NCBI GenBank assembly: GCA_016192105.1 | Contig: JACPUV010000019.1 | Location: forward strand, 1-55,327 | Length of the DNA: 55,327 bases | Reading direction: 5' to 3' | From: Sphingobacteriales bacterium | GTDB lineage: Bacteria > Bacteroidota > Bacteroidia > Chitinophagales > Chitinophagaceae | Shown here: in pieces, positions 9,619-18,469 of the stretch | How positions within the stretch are numbered: the first letter of the stretch is position 1 | Layout of the letters: each line of letters begins with the position of its first letter | Position numbers and translations under genes: made by a program | The notes under the pieces: model-generated | The model's database searches: none | What the model saw: the letters and a program-made list of their open reading frames with translations, nothing else | What the model was told of the DNA's origin: nothing

Positions 9619-11628
9619 TTTAATCAGCTCTGAAGTTCCCAGTAATTGCTGGCCATTATAGACACTGATATAATACTTGCCGGTACTCAGCCGGCTGATG
9701 GATAATTCAATTGTTTTCTTACCGCTTCCTTTTGTGCTTCTTTGCTGCAGAACCCGGCTGCCCTTTGCATCATAGATGATCACCGGCATATCCGTTATGG
9801 CATAGGGTGTTTCAATTACCAGGCTCACGGTACTGCCGCTGACGGGATTGGGTTGCAGGCTTATTTTTTCTTTCAGGGGATCCGTATTGCCGGTACCGGT
9901 GGCAAAGCAACCTGCGGCTACGGTAGCGGTGGCGGTATCAATATAAACAGCGGCGAAACTGGCTGTTGCCGTATCCACGATCTGGCGGATCCGATAAGAA
10001 ACAGTTCCTGCATTTAAGCCGGCGAGTGAATTATTGAACTGGTAAGTATGAATTGCCAGTATATTTCCTGCCTGTGGGCTGGCTTCACCTATTTTGGTAA
10101 AGCTGGATTCTCCCGGTGCCATACGTTCAATCTCGTATTTCATGGGTTGTACATCCTTACTGGTCCAGTTGAGGGCGGCTGTACAGGAGTTTACCGTAGC
10201 ATTGGAACTGGCGTATTCGGTCAGCAGGTTGGTAAATGCCAGTTTCATGTTGGGAATACCGTAACCAATGCGGTCATCGGGTGTCGCGTATTTATTGGCG
10301 GACTGTTTCAATGCCTGCAGGATCTTCATATTGTTGTATTCCGGAAAAGCCTGCCAGAGACAGGTGCCCAGGCCGGCCATATTCGGACAGGCGAAAGAAG
10401 TACCGTTAGCGGCACTGATCGAATTGCCTGTGTTTTGTACCAGTGCGGCTACTCCCACAGATGCCAGGTCGGGTTTAACTTGTCCGTCGGCGGAAGGCCC
10501 GTAACTGGAAAAGCCTCCAACAGCACCGGAAGTGGAAACGGCACCTACGGCCACCACACTATCCCCGTCGGAAGGGGTAACCAGGAAATGCCAGGCATTG
10601 CCGCCTTCGTTCCCGGCGGAATTAAAAACGAGTAACCCTTTTTTTGCGGCCATATCGGCGCCTTTGGCTGCCAGGGTGGTATTGCCATCCATCTGGTTAT
10701 AGGTATAATTGAAGGCTGCATCGTCAAAGTCATAATAACCGAGGGAGGAAGAAATAATATCAGCCCCGGCGCTGTCGGCCCGTTCTGCTGCACAGACCCA
10801 GTTGTGTTCTTCAATGGGATATTCCGTTGCCACATCTTCCGTCCGGAATAAATAGAAACTGGCCTTGGGGGCTTTCCCGATAAACTGGCCGGGAATATTG
10901 CCCACGATGGTGGAAAGGCATTGCATCCCGTGCGGGTGATCTTCGGTTACACTGGATTCACGCGCCACGAAATCCCATGTGCTGATGATCTGTCCGTTTG
11001 TATTGGCGCTGTCAAATGCTTTCAGTGAGGTATAGTTGAAAAAGCCACCGTCCAGCATGGCCACCTGCATGCCCTGGCCGCGCATCCCGATATTGTGTAA
11101 AAACTCCCCGTTGTGCAGGTGGATCTCATTGTAAGAACCGGTACCATAATTGAAATAATCCCCGGTCAGTCCTTCCCCTTTTTGGGTCAGCAGGGGAAGG
11201 GGTACCTGTTCTGCTTCCACCACGAATTTATTGCGTGTGGCTGTTCTCTCATTTACCACTGTCCTGGCAGCAAGCCCGCTGACAGTTTGCACGAAGGGAA
11301 GGGCGTTGATGGACGTGATGGCGTTCGGGTCTGAGGTTTGTATGGAAACGGCATTGAGCCATTTTGAAACATTCAGTATAGTAACATTGGGTATATTCCT
11401 GATCTGCGTAAGGTAGGAAGGCGTCACAGGCAGGTCGGCACTGTCTATGGCGATACTATAGCGGGTCCTTCTGTCCAGCGCCCGCGGGGAGAGATACGCG
11501 GCGGGGTTGGCTAAACTGAAACCGGAATTGCCTTTGTCCCGGAGCTTTACAATAAACCGGGTGTACTGGGCCTGCAAGTCCCGTACTGTCAATACACATA
11601 ATAAACCCAGGAGTAGAAGTTTCTTCAT
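9613..11628 (-). CDS. S8 subtilisin-like protease with T9SS type A sorting domain
   Basis: This 671-residue secreted serine protease begins with a signal peptide (MKKLLLLGLL...LQAQ). An inhibitor-like propeptide region spans ~22-115, then the S8 catalytic domain ~185-470 with D193 (MLDGG), H233 (HPHGMQ), oxyanion N340 (SAGNEGG) and S411 (NGTSFACP). Next comes a fibronectin-like segment with Cys residues, and a C-terminal ~80-residue type A sorting domain (LQPNPVSG... STGKYYISV) that directs type IX secretion. All triad residues are intact. A TACATTTG -7 box precedes the start by ~26 nt. The target protein is unknown. Confidence 0.93.
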   Translation of the reverse strand: MKKLLLLGLLCVLTVRDLQAQYTRFIVKLRDKGNSGFSLANPAAYLSPRALDRRTRYSIAIDSADLPVTPSYLTQIRNIPNVTILNVSKWLNAVSIQTSDPNAITSINALPFVQTVSGLAARTVVNERTATRNKFVVEAEQVPLPLLTQKGEGLTGDYFNYGTGSYNEIHLHNGEFLHNIGMRGQGMQVAMLDGGFFNYTSLKAFDSANTNGQIISTWDFVARESSVTEDHPHGMQCLSTIVGNIPGQFIGKAPKASFYLFRTEDVATEYPIEEHNWVCAAERADSAGADIISSSLGYYDFDDAAFNYTYNQMDGNTTLAAKGADMAAKKGLLVFNSAGNEGGNAWHFLVTPSDGDSVVAVGAVSTSGAVGGFSSYGPSADGQVKPDLASVGVAALVQNTGNSISAANGTSFACPNMAGLGTCLWQAFPEYNNMKILQALKQSANKYATPDDRIGYGIPNMKLAFTNLLTEYASSNATVNSCTAALNWTSKDVQPMKYEIERMAPGESSFTKIGEASPQAGNILAIHTYQFNNSLAGLNAGTVSYRIRQIVDTATASFAAVYIDTATATVAAGCFATGTGNTDPLKEKISLQPNPVSGSTVSLVIETPYAITDMPVIIYDAKGSRVLQQRSTKGSGKKTIELSISRLSTGKYYISVYNGQQLLGTSELIKL

Positions 11629-11654
11629 GGCATACCGGCTTTTTTTGGCCCGAT

Positions 11655-11662
11655 CAAATGTA
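11655..11662 (-). promoter_or_regulatory. -7 box of the subtilase gene
   Basis: TACATTTG on the minus strand matches TAnnTTTG exactly, 26 nt upstream of the ATG. No clear TTTG was found at -33. Confidence 0.5.
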
Positions 11663-11677
11663 AATATAAAGCGTAAA

Positions 11678-12445
11678 TTAATTGTGGTCCACCATCCACA
11701 TGGTTATACCGAACCCTGTTTTATAGGGCCCGCCGGCACCGCCGGGATTGGGCTGGTATTCCCACAATTCATATTCGCGGTAGATCAGCCCGATATTTTT
11801 GGAATATTTTTCAACGGATCTTGACTTGGCTGCATAGGCCGTCGGTGTGGTGATGGGTACATTAAATGATTCATCGATCTGTTCCACACTGAATACATCC
11901 GCATAGTTGAAGCCTCCATAGGAGAAACTGCCGGCATCCCCGTCATAATAGTAATCCCAGTCTTCCATGCTGTCATCATTACTGAAGTTGAAGAGCGGAC
12001 CATAAGGATCTGCAGGCAGGTATTTGTTTCCCTTCCAACTGAAACCGTTGCGGAGGGGTAAATGCATTTTAATGAAACGGAGATTGTCTTCCACTACTTC
12101 CACCTGGTCGGCCAGGGGCGTAATGAAATAAGATCCGGCAGGTTGCCAGGGCTGCGTGCCGGCCGTATCACGGAGGAAACGATAGACCCGGTAACTGGAA
12201 CGCCCCAGGTTATCAGTGATCATTGTATCAATCAGGTCCTTCACCTGGTACTTATGTACTTCCGTACTGCGGCCAAAATTGGTAAATACCATGGAATCCA
12301 GCCGGTAGATAATAAATTTCCTGGCAGTAAGCGGCAGGTAATCAGACAGGGGTGCCGAGGTAAAACTTTCTTTTTCGTTGCAGGAGAACAGAGCTATACT
12401 GCTAAAGGCCAGCAGGCATAAGCGAACAGGGTAGAAAATTCTCAT
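11678..12445 (-). CDS. hypothetical lipoprotein
   Basis: The protein has 255 residues if started at the ATG at 12445, which gives a clean lipoprotein signal: MRIFYPVRL, a hydrophobic stretch, and lipobox ALFSC with the lipidated Cys at position 22. The frame extends 13 codons upstream to 12484, but those residues would spoil the signal peptide. The mature part is Tyr/Asp-rich with no motif I recognise. It is probably anchored in the outer or inner membrane. The adjacent protease gene lies on the same strand 49 nt downstream, with its own -7 box in the gap. Function unknown. Confidence 0.75.
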   Translation of the reverse strand: MRIFYPVRLCLLAFSSIALFSCNEKESFTSAPLSDYLPLTARKFIIYRLDSMVFTNFGRSTEVHKYQVKDLIDTMITDNLGRSSYRVYRFLRDTAGTQPWQPAGSYFITPLADQVEVVEDNLRFIKMHLPLRNGFSWKGNKYLPADPYGPLFNFSNDDSMEDWDYYYDGDAGSFSYGGFNYADVFSVEQIDESFNVPITTPTAYAAKSRSVEKYSKNIGLIYREYELWEYQPNPGGAGGPYKTGFGITMWMVDHN

Positions 12446-12491
12446 AAGTGGTTTTTCTTTGTTCACGGATAGAATTAATTGCATAAAGCTA

Positions 12492-12499
12492 CAAACTTA
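12492..12499 (-). promoter_or_regulatory. -7 box of the lipoprotein gene
   Basis: TAAGTTTG on the minus strand is an exact TAnnTTTG match. It lies 46 nt upstream of the preferred ATG (12445) and only 7 nt upstream of the alternative ATG at 12484. Confidence 0.5.
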
Positions 12500-12565
12500 T
12501 CCCGGGGATACATAGCAGCTCCATGTATAATAACGGGATTTAGGGGTATTTATTGCACTGATTAT

Positions 12566-12600
12566 CAGTCGGTAGTCGGCAGTCGGCAGTCAGCAGTCAG
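12566..12600. repeat. tandem heptamer array (AGTCGGC type)
   Basis: Five consecutive 7-nt units read CAGTCGG, TAGTCGG, CAGTCGG, CAGTCAG, CAGTCAG. About 85 nt further (12686-12727) a more degenerate array in the opposite sense (CTGTTGA, CTCCCGT, CTTCCGA, CTACGAA, CTGCTTA) runs into the stop codon of mnmA. The arrangement mirrors the palindromic array at 721-812. Confidence 0.8.
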
Positions 12601-12716
12601 ATACCGTAAAGCGAGTAGTTTTATCATTTAAGTAGTTGAAAATCAGCAATTAAAAATTATAATGATACAAGTTGTCAGGTGGGGCTGTTGACTCCCGTCT
12701 TCCGACTACGAACTGC

Positions 12717-13805
12717 TTACTGAATAATCCCTCCTCCGATCACATCCTCCCCCTCATAAAAAACAGCGCTCTGTCCCGGTGCAATGCCCTTGGCATTTTC
12801 ATAAAAACGGACTTTCATTGTCCCGTTTTCCGGGTTCAGGGTGGACAGACTGCCTTTGTCCTTGTAACGAATCCGGGTGACCGCTTCCATTCCCGGGGTC
12901 ACCAGGTCGTATTTGATCAGGTTGAGTTTCCCGACTGTCATTTCATTCTGTTCAAGGTCTTCTTCGTCTCCCAGCATCACCGTATTACTTGTTGGATCGA
13001 TCTTCGTGACAAATACCGGTCGTCCCAACGCGATTTCAAGACCTTTTCGCTGCCCGATCGTATAGAAGGGATAGCCTTTGTGCTGTCCCAGTATTTTCCC
13101 GTCCTTGTCGATGAAATTTCCTCCGGCCACTCTTTCTTCCAGCCCTTCCACCCGGCGTTTTAAAAAGCCGCGGTAATCATTATCCGGGACAAAGCAGATC
13201 TCGTAACTTTCGTGTTTCCTGGCCAGTTCCGGGTAGCCGAAATCATGGGCCATCTGCCGGATCTCCTTTTTGCGATAAGGTCCCAGCGGCAACAAAGTGC
13301 GGCGCAGGAGGTCCTGCTGCAATCCCCATAAAACATAACTCTGGTCCTTGGTATCGTCAATGGCTTTGCTGATCACAAAACGCCCGTTATCCTGTTGCCT
13401 TACCTTGGCATAATGACCGGTCGCGATAAACTCACATCCGAGGGCATCTGCTCTCTTTAACAGGGCCCTCCATTTGATATGGGTATTACAAAGCACGCAG
13501 GGATTGGGTGTTCGGCCGGCCAGGTACTCTTCAACAAAATTCTCGATCACAAAATCCCCGAACTCTTCACGGATATCCAGGATATAATGGGCAAATCCAT
13601 GTTCTACGGCTGCCTGGCGGGCATCATTGAACGAATCCAGGTTACAGCAACCGGTTTCCTTTTTACTGCCCCCGCTGGCGGCATAGTCCCATGTTTTCAT
13701 GGTAATGCCCACCACTTCATATCCTTCTTCGTGGAGCATAAGGGCGGTAACGGTACTGTCAATACCGCCACTCATTGCCACCAATACTTTTCCTTTACGG
13801 CTCAT
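12717..13805 (-). CDS. mnmA: tRNA-specific 2-thiouridylase MnmA
   Basis: The 362-residue enzyme makes 2-thiouridine at the wobble base of tRNA Lys, Glu and Gln using ATP and a persulfide relay. The PP-loop SGGIDST (residues 12-18) binds ATP. The two catalytic cysteines are C103 in NPCVLCN and C204 in YEICFVPD, and C106 is also conserved. The length and the C-terminal beta-barrel region (FYTIGQRKGL) fit the family. Its final codons overlap an intergenic heptamer array. A TATATTTG box lies 48 nt upstream of the start. Confidence 0.96.
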   Translation of the reverse strand: MSRKGKVLVAMSGGIDSTVTALMLHEEGYEVVGITMKTWDYAASGGSKKETGCCNLDSFNDARQAAVEHGFAHYILDIREEFGDFVIENFVEEYLAGRTPNPCVLCNTHIKWRALLKRADALGCEFIATGHYAKVRQQDNGRFVISKAIDDTKDQSYVLWGLQQDLLRRTLLPLGPYRKKEIRQMAHDFGYPELARKHESYEICFVPDNDYRGFLKRRVEGLEERVAGGNFIDKDGKILGQHKGYPFYTIGQRKGLEIALGRPVFVTKIDPTSNTVMLGDEEDLEQNEMTVGKLNLIKYDLVTPGMEAVTRIRYKDKGSLSTLNPENGTMKVRFYENAKGIAPGQSAVFYEGEDVIGGGIIQ

Positions 13806-13852
13806 ATTGTTTGAAATTTTTCTTCCGCTGTTTATCCCGGGAAGGCAAGCTG

Positions 13853-13860
13853 CAAATATA
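13853..13860 (-). promoter_or_regulatory. -7 box of mnmA
   Basis: TATATTTG on the minus strand is an exact TAnnTTTG match, 48 nt before the mnmA ATG. Confidence 0.45.
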
Positions 13861-13972
13861 CAATGAAAGGGCGGCTCCGGGGTTTTCGAATTAGGTAAAT
13901 CCCTAATAAGCTGGCTGCCTGTATGTTTAGGTCTTTTGTATTAACTTCCCCCTGATTTCAATCCTCACTACC

Positions 13973-16531
13973 ATGAAGAAATTACTACTTGTTTCGCTGC
14001 TGATTATTACAGTCGGCACCGGGGCCCAGGACCTGGGTTATTATTTACCGAAAAGTGTAACTTATAATCCCGCTGTCCCCAGGCCCGCGGATGTGATCTA
14101 TCATGAAGTGGGGGAGTGGCATGTAACACATGACCGGCTGGTTAGTTATATGAAGGCGGTGGCTGCCGCGGCGCCGGACCGGGTGAAACTGGAACTGATG
14201 GGGCTGACCTATGAAAAAAGGCCACAGGTATTACTGATCATTACGTCCAAAAAGAACCAGGCCCGCCTGGAGCAGATCCGGCAGCAGCATGTACAGCTGA
14301 CCAACCCCGCGCAATCGGGATCATTGAATACGGAGAATATGCCGGTTGTGGTATGGATCGGGCATTCCATTCACGGGAATGAACCCAGCGGCGCCAATGC
14401 CAGTTTACTCACTGCGTATTACCTGGCTGCCGCCCAGGGAAAAGAAATAGAAGAACTGCTGGATCAGGTTGTCATACTCCTTGATCCTTCCTTCAACCCG
14501 GATGGACTGCAGCGTTTTTCCACCTGGGCCAACCAGCACCGGAGCAGGAACCTGGTGAGTGATCCGAATTCGAGAGAGTTCAATGAAGTATGGCCGGGCG
14601 GCCGTTTCAATCATTATTGGTTTGATCTCAACCGCGACTGGTTGCCGGCTGTGCACTGCGAAAGCCAGCACCGATTAAAATGGTTTCATTTATGGAAACC
14701 GAATATCCTGACCGATCACCACGAACAAGGAAGCAATGCCAGTTTCTTTTTTCAGCCGGGTGTGCTTTCCCGGGTTAACCCGCTGACACCCGACAAAAAC
14801 CAGGAGCTGACCGGGAAACTCGGCCGGTTCCATGCTGCCTTCCTCGATACGATCGGTTCCCTCTATTTTTCCAGAGAGAACTATGATGATTTTTATTATG
14901 GAAAAGGTTCTACCTATCCCGATGTAAACGGTGCCATTGGTATCTTATTCGAGCAGGGCTCTTCCCGCGGACATCTGCAGGAAACCAGTAACGGATTGCT
15001 AAGCTTTCCGTTCACAATAAAGAACCAGTTCGTAACGGCATTGTCCACGCTGGAAGGAGCTAAAACATTGCGAAAAGAATTCCTGGACTATCAGCGTGAT
15101 TTTTACAAACAGGCCGCTGCGCGTGCGGCAGCCTATGCGGTAAAGGGATATGTCTTCGGGGATAAAAATGATAAAGCCCGGACCTTGCTCTTTGTGGAAA
15201 TGCTGAAGCGGCACCAGGTTGAAGTACATTCCGTTCCGGACAACTGGAAGGACAGTGTGTTTGAAAAGGGATCCGCGTATATGGTTTCACTGAACCAGCC
15301 GCAACACAGCCTGATCCGGGGGATATTCGGGAAAACGCTGGATTACAAGGACAGCATTTTCTATGATATTACCAGCTGGACGCTTCCGCTCGCTTTCGGA
15401 TTGCCCTGCCGTGAACTGAATGCTCCCTTTGTAATGGGAGAAATAACAGAGTTGCTTCCGATGCCGGTACAAAAAGTGAACGGGGGGATCAGCGACTATG
15501 CCTATATCCTGCAATGGGAAGAATTGTATGCACCCGCCGCCCTGAATGAATTGCTGCAGGCCGGTTACATTGTGAAAGTGGCAACCAGCGGATTTGAGAT
15601 AGCCAATGGAAGCGGGACAAAGAAATTCAATCCGGGCACGATCATCATTCCTGTGAAGATGCAAAAAGAAAACAGGGAAGAGGTTTTTGCCAAACTCAGT
15701 GCGGTTACAGAAAAATACGGGGTCAGTACCTATGCTGCCGGTACAGGGAATACCGTTAGCGGCCCCTCCCTTGGAAGTGGCCGCCAGGTAACGGTTACCA
15801 AACCTGCCATTGCGATGATCGCCGGTCCCGGTGTAAATGCACTGGATGCCGGAGAGGTCTGGTATTTGCTGGACCAGCGGATGAACATGACGGTCACACA
15901 CCTGGAGCCGGCCGTATTTAACCGGGTTGAACTGAGCCGGTATAATACCCTGATCCTGGTAGGCGGAAATTATAATGAACTCAATAAAGACAAACTAAAA
16001 GCATGGGTACAGTCCGGCGGCACCCTGATCCTTACGGAAGAAGCGGTAAGCTGGGCCGCACAAAACGGGGTCACGGATATTAAACTGAAAAAGGCGAAAG
16101 CGCCGGTTGACAGTACGCAACGCCTTGCTTATACTGACCGGGAGCAAATTGAAGGGGCTCAGCAGGTGCGGGGGGCCATTTTTGCTGCGGAAACTGATCT
16201 CACCCATCCGTTGGCCTTTGGGTATTGCCAGCAAACGATCAGCCTGTTCAAGGGCAATAAGGTATTCATGGAAAAAAGCAGGAACCCTTATGCTACCCCG
16301 TTCTACTATGGCGCCAGGCCCTTGCAGAGTGGCTGGGTGAGCAAAGAAAACGCGGAGGCCATCCGGAATTCTGCGGCCGTGGTTGTTTCGGTACTGGGCA
16401 ATGGCCGGGTAATAAACATTGCGGATAATCCCAATTTCAGGGCTTTCTGGCTGGGAGGAACCAAATTGTTCATGAATTCCATCTTTTTCGGAAGGATCAT
16501 TGATGCGGCCAGTGCCCGGACAGAAGAGTAA
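13973..16531 (+). CDS. large secreted M14-family carboxypeptidase
   Basis: The 852-residue protein has a signal peptide (MKKLLLVSLLIITVGTGAQ). The zinc carboxypeptidase domain (~40-400) has ligands H134 and E137 in HSIHGNEPSG, the substrate-binding N220-R221 in FDLNRD, and a third-ligand histidine at 249/250 in TDHHEQGS. The remaining ~450 residues form a long C-terminal region including a segment resembling a glutamine-amidotransferase/ThuA-like fold (PAIAMIAGPGVNALDAGEVWYLL, and YNTLILVGGNY), as in other large Bacteroidota M14 proteins; that fold assignment is inference. It should act on peptides in the periplasm or outside. Confidence 0.9.
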   Translation: MKKLLLVSLLIITVGTGAQDLGYYLPKSVTYNPAVPRPADVIYHEVGEWHVTHDRLVSYMKAVAAAAPDRVKLELMGLTYEKRPQVLLIITSKKNQARLEQIRQQHVQLTNPAQSGSLNTENMPVVVWIGHSIHGNEPSGANASLLTAYYLAAAQGKEIEELLDQVVILLDPSFNPDGLQRFSTWANQHRSRNLVSDPNSREFNEVWPGGRFNHYWFDLNRDWLPAVHCESQHRLKWFHLWKPNILTDHHEQGSNASFFFQPGVLSRVNPLTPDKNQELTGKLGRFHAAFLDTIGSLYFSRENYDDFYYGKGSTYPDVNGAIGILFEQGSSRGHLQETSNGLLSFPFTIKNQFVTALSTLEGAKTLRKEFLDYQRDFYKQAAARAAAYAVKGYVFGDKNDKARTLLFVEMLKRHQVEVHSVPDNWKDSVFEKGSAYMVSLNQPQHSLIRGIFGKTLDYKDSIFYDITSWTLPLAFGLPCRELNAPFVMGEITELLPMPVQKVNGGISDYAYILQWEELYAPAALNELLQAGYIVKVATSGFEIANGSGTKKFNPGTIIIPVKMQKENREEVFAKLSAVTEKYGVSTYAAGTGNTVSGPSLGSGRQVTVTKPAIAMIAGPGVNALDAGEVWYLLDQRMNMTVTHLEPAVFNRVELSRYNTLILVGGNYNELNKDKLKAWVQSGGTLILTEEAVSWAAQNGVTDIKLKKAKAPVDSTQRLAYTDREQIEGAQQVRGAIFAAETDLTHPLAFGYCQQTISLFKGNKVFMEKSRNPYATPFYYGARPLQSGWVSKENAEAIRNSAAVVVSVLGNGRVINIADNPNFRAFWLGGTKLFMNSIFFGRIIDAASARTEE

Positions 16532-16556
16532 GATCATTTTATTCACATTTGCCAAA

Positions 16557-16580
16557 CCGGCTTTTCCGGCCGGAAGCCGG
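16557..16580. repeat. GC-rich inverted repeat
   Basis: CCGGCTT pairs with AAGCCGG around a CCGGCCGG core, 26 nt after the carboxypeptidase stop. There is no T-run on either side, so it is not a standard terminator. It may be a dispersed REP-like palindrome or part of a factor-dependent 3' end. Confidence 0.55.
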
Positions 16581-16642
16581 CTGACCAAATAATCCTATTT
16601 TCGCTGTCCTAATAATTTACGTCACCTTAAAATTTGAGCACT

Positions 16643-17074
16643 ATGATTAAAATGCAGGTTATCGGAAATCTCGGAAAAGACTGTGTGGTCAACACCGTTA
16701 ACGGGAAAAATGTTATCAACTTCACTGTGGCCCACACGGAAAAATACAAGGACAGCCAGGGCAACCAGCAGGAAAAAACAACCTGGGTAGATTGCGCTTA
16801 CTGGACCGACCGTACCGCGGTGGCTCAGTACCTAACAAAGGGAAAGCAGGTCTATGTGGAAGGTCAGCCGGAGGCCAGGTCATTCCAGCGCAATGATGGT
16901 ACACCGGGTTCTTCACTTTCACTGCGTGTAAGGGAGATACAGCTCCTCGGCGGGAGGGGTGAATCAGGCGGCGGCCCTTCAGCCTACCAGACGCCCGCAT
17001 CTTCCGTAGCGGCAGGCGGTACTGCGTCTTCTGCAAATGATATTACTGAACCGGTGGATGATTTACCATTCTAA
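16643..17074 (+). CDS. ssb: single-stranded DNA-binding protein
   Basis: The 143-residue OB-fold protein protects ssDNA in replication and repair. The OB domain spans ~1-105 (MQVIGNLGKDC, TTWVDCAYW, GKQVYVEGQPEA). A Gly/Ser/Ala-rich linker leads to the acidic C-terminal tip DDLPF that recruits partner proteins. The frame could start at an upstream TTG (16634), but ATG at 16643 gives the normal family N-terminus. An intrinsic terminator follows 20 nt after the stop. Confidence 0.96.
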   Translation: MIKMQVIGNLGKDCVVNTVNGKNVINFTVAHTEKYKDSQGNQQEKTTWVDCAYWTDRTAVAQYLTKGKQVYVEGQPEARSFQRNDGTPGSSLSLRVREIQLLGGRGESGGGPSAYQTPASSVAAGGTASSANDITEPVDDLPF

Positions 17075-17094
17075 AAAAAAGTAAGCTTTAAACG

Positions 17095-17132
17095 GATGGG
17101 TTGTAGCCGAAAGGGTACAGCCCATTTTTTTT
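17095..17132 (+). terminator. ssb terminator
   Basis: ATGGGTTGTA pairs with TACAGCCCAT around a GCCGAAAGGG loop, followed by eight T. Confidence 0.85.
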
Positions 17133-17141
17133 ATTGATTGA

Positions 17142-17229
17142 TAATTATTGCTTCGCAGGGATTAGCGCTAGAGAGGTATAAGATTATTAATTATTGGCTT
17201 CGCAGGGATTAACGCAACATAGGTATAAG
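17142..17229. repeat. pair of ~42-bp imperfect direct repeats in a 300-bp intergenic region
   Basis: Copy 1 (17142-17182) and copy 2 (17188-17229) share TAATTATTG, then CTTCGCAGGGATTA, then AGGTATAAG, at a ~46-bp period. A further AT-rich heptamer-like stretch (AATAATC units) lies at ~17287-17315. Apart from the ssb terminator and the -7 box of the next gene, nothing else is recognisable between 17075 and 17374. Confidence 0.75.
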
Positions 17230-17362
17230 CAGACGTTTTTTCAATAGCCGGATTAATTCTGCCAATAATAACTCTTCCCGCTTTGTAATAATCAATAATC
17301 AGTAATTAATATTTCAAAAATCAAGGAATCAAGTAATTTAAAACCCCATCCCCGCCAGTCCC

Positions 17363-17370
17363 TATCTTTG
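17363..17370 (+). promoter_or_regulatory. -7 box directly in front of the Ldh-family gene
   Basis: TATCTTTG is an exact TAnnTTTG match and ends four bases before the ATG at 17375. A weak TTTA lies 21 nt further upstream. The transcript would start at or just before the ATG. Confidence 0.6.
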
Positions 17371-17374
17371 CGCC

Positions 17375-18460
17375 ATGGCAGAAAACAGGTTTTCCTACGA
17401 GCAACTATATCTTTTCGCGGAGTCCGTTTTTAAAAAAATCGGGTGTTCTTCTGAGCATGCCGCTATTGCCACAAAGACCCTATTATCGGCCGACCTGCGC
17501 GGCATCGATTCACACGGGATCGCCCGGCTGAGCGGTTATGTACGTTTATGGGAAGCTAAAAGGGTGAATGCCACACCCGATATTAAGATCATTCATGAAA
17601 CACCATCTACTGCGGTGGTTGACGGGGACAGCGGCCTGGGCCTGGTGGTTGCGCCTTTTGCGATGAAGATCGCTATCGAAAAAGCGAAGTTGGCAGGCAC
17701 GGGCTGGGTGAGTGTGCAGCACAGCAATCATTTTGGTATTGCCGGTTACCATGCCATGATGGCCCTGGAACATGATATGATCGGAATGGCCATGACCAAT
17801 GCCAGTCCCCTGGTGGCGCCCACTTTTTCCATTGACAAAATGCTTGGCACCAACCCGATCTGTGTGGCCGCGCCTGCGGGAAAAGAACCCGCCTTTGTAG
17901 CTGACCTGGCCACCACCACAGCGGCCAATGGCAAACTTGAAATTTTACAAAGAAAGAATGCCGATACCCCGGATGGCTGGGTGCAGGATGCGGAAGGCAA
18001 TCCATCCAGGGATGCGAATATCCTGAAGAAGGGAGGGGCCTTGTTACCGCTGGGCGGTGACCGTGAGCATGGCTCGCATAAAGGATATGCACTCGGTGCC
18101 GTGGTGGATATTTTTTCTGCGCTGCTCAGCGGGGCCAATTATGCACCCTGGGTACCGCCCTTTCCTGCCTATGTTCCAATGCCGTCTCAGCAACCGGGTA
18201 AGGGCATCGGGCATTTTCTCGGCGCCATGCGGATCGATGCCTTTCGTCCCGCCGGAGAATTCAAAGCGGCGATGGATCACTGGATACAGGGCTTCCGTTC
18301 CTGCCGGCCCCTGCCGGGAGAAGAGAAGGTATTGGTTCCGGGTGATCCTGAACGTGAGTTTGAGGCAGAGCGGAGAAACAAGGGTATTCCTTTATTGCAC
18401 ACGGTGGTGGAGGATCTGTTGCAACTGGCAGCACGGTTTGATTTATATTTGCCCCACTAA
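17375..18460 (+). CDS. Ldh family (malate/L-lactate/ureidoglycolate-type) NAD(P)-dependent oxidoreductase
   Basis: The 361-residue protein is of the Ldh_2 superfamily, which reduces 2-oxo acids with NAD(P)H using a fold unlike classical lactate dehydrogenase. Family motifs are DLRGIDSHG (catalytic-region H47), QHSNHFGIAGYH (H119), TNASPLVAPTF, LGTNPI, and SHKGYALG near residue 230. The substrate (malate, sulfolactate, ureidoglycolate or a related hydroxy acid) cannot be decided from sequence. The lipoprotein gene follows after 9 nt and is probably co-transcribed. Confidence 0.88.
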   Translation: MAENRFSYEQLYLFAESVFKKIGCSSEHAAIATKTLLSADLRGIDSHGIARLSGYVRLWEAKRVNATPDIKIIHETPSTAVVDGDSGLGLVVAPFAMKIAIEKAKLAGTGWVSVQHSNHFGIAGYHAMMALEHDMIGMAMTNASPLVAPTFSIDKMLGTNPICVAAPAGKEPAFVADLATTTAANGKLEILQRKNADTPDGWVQDAEGNPSRDANILKKGGALLPLGGDREHGSHKGYALGAVVDIFSALLSGANYAPWVPPFPAYVPMPSQQPGKGIGHFLGAMRIDAFRPAGEFKAAMDHWIQGFRSCRPLPGEEKVLVPGDPEREFEAERRNKGIPLLHTVVEDLLQLAARFDLYLPH

Positions 18461-18469
18461 TTTTATTGC

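Noticed and set aside
16557..16580. Intrinsic terminator after the large carboxypeptidase
   Set aside because: The GC-rich hairpin has no T-run on either side, so it is listed only as an inverted repeat.
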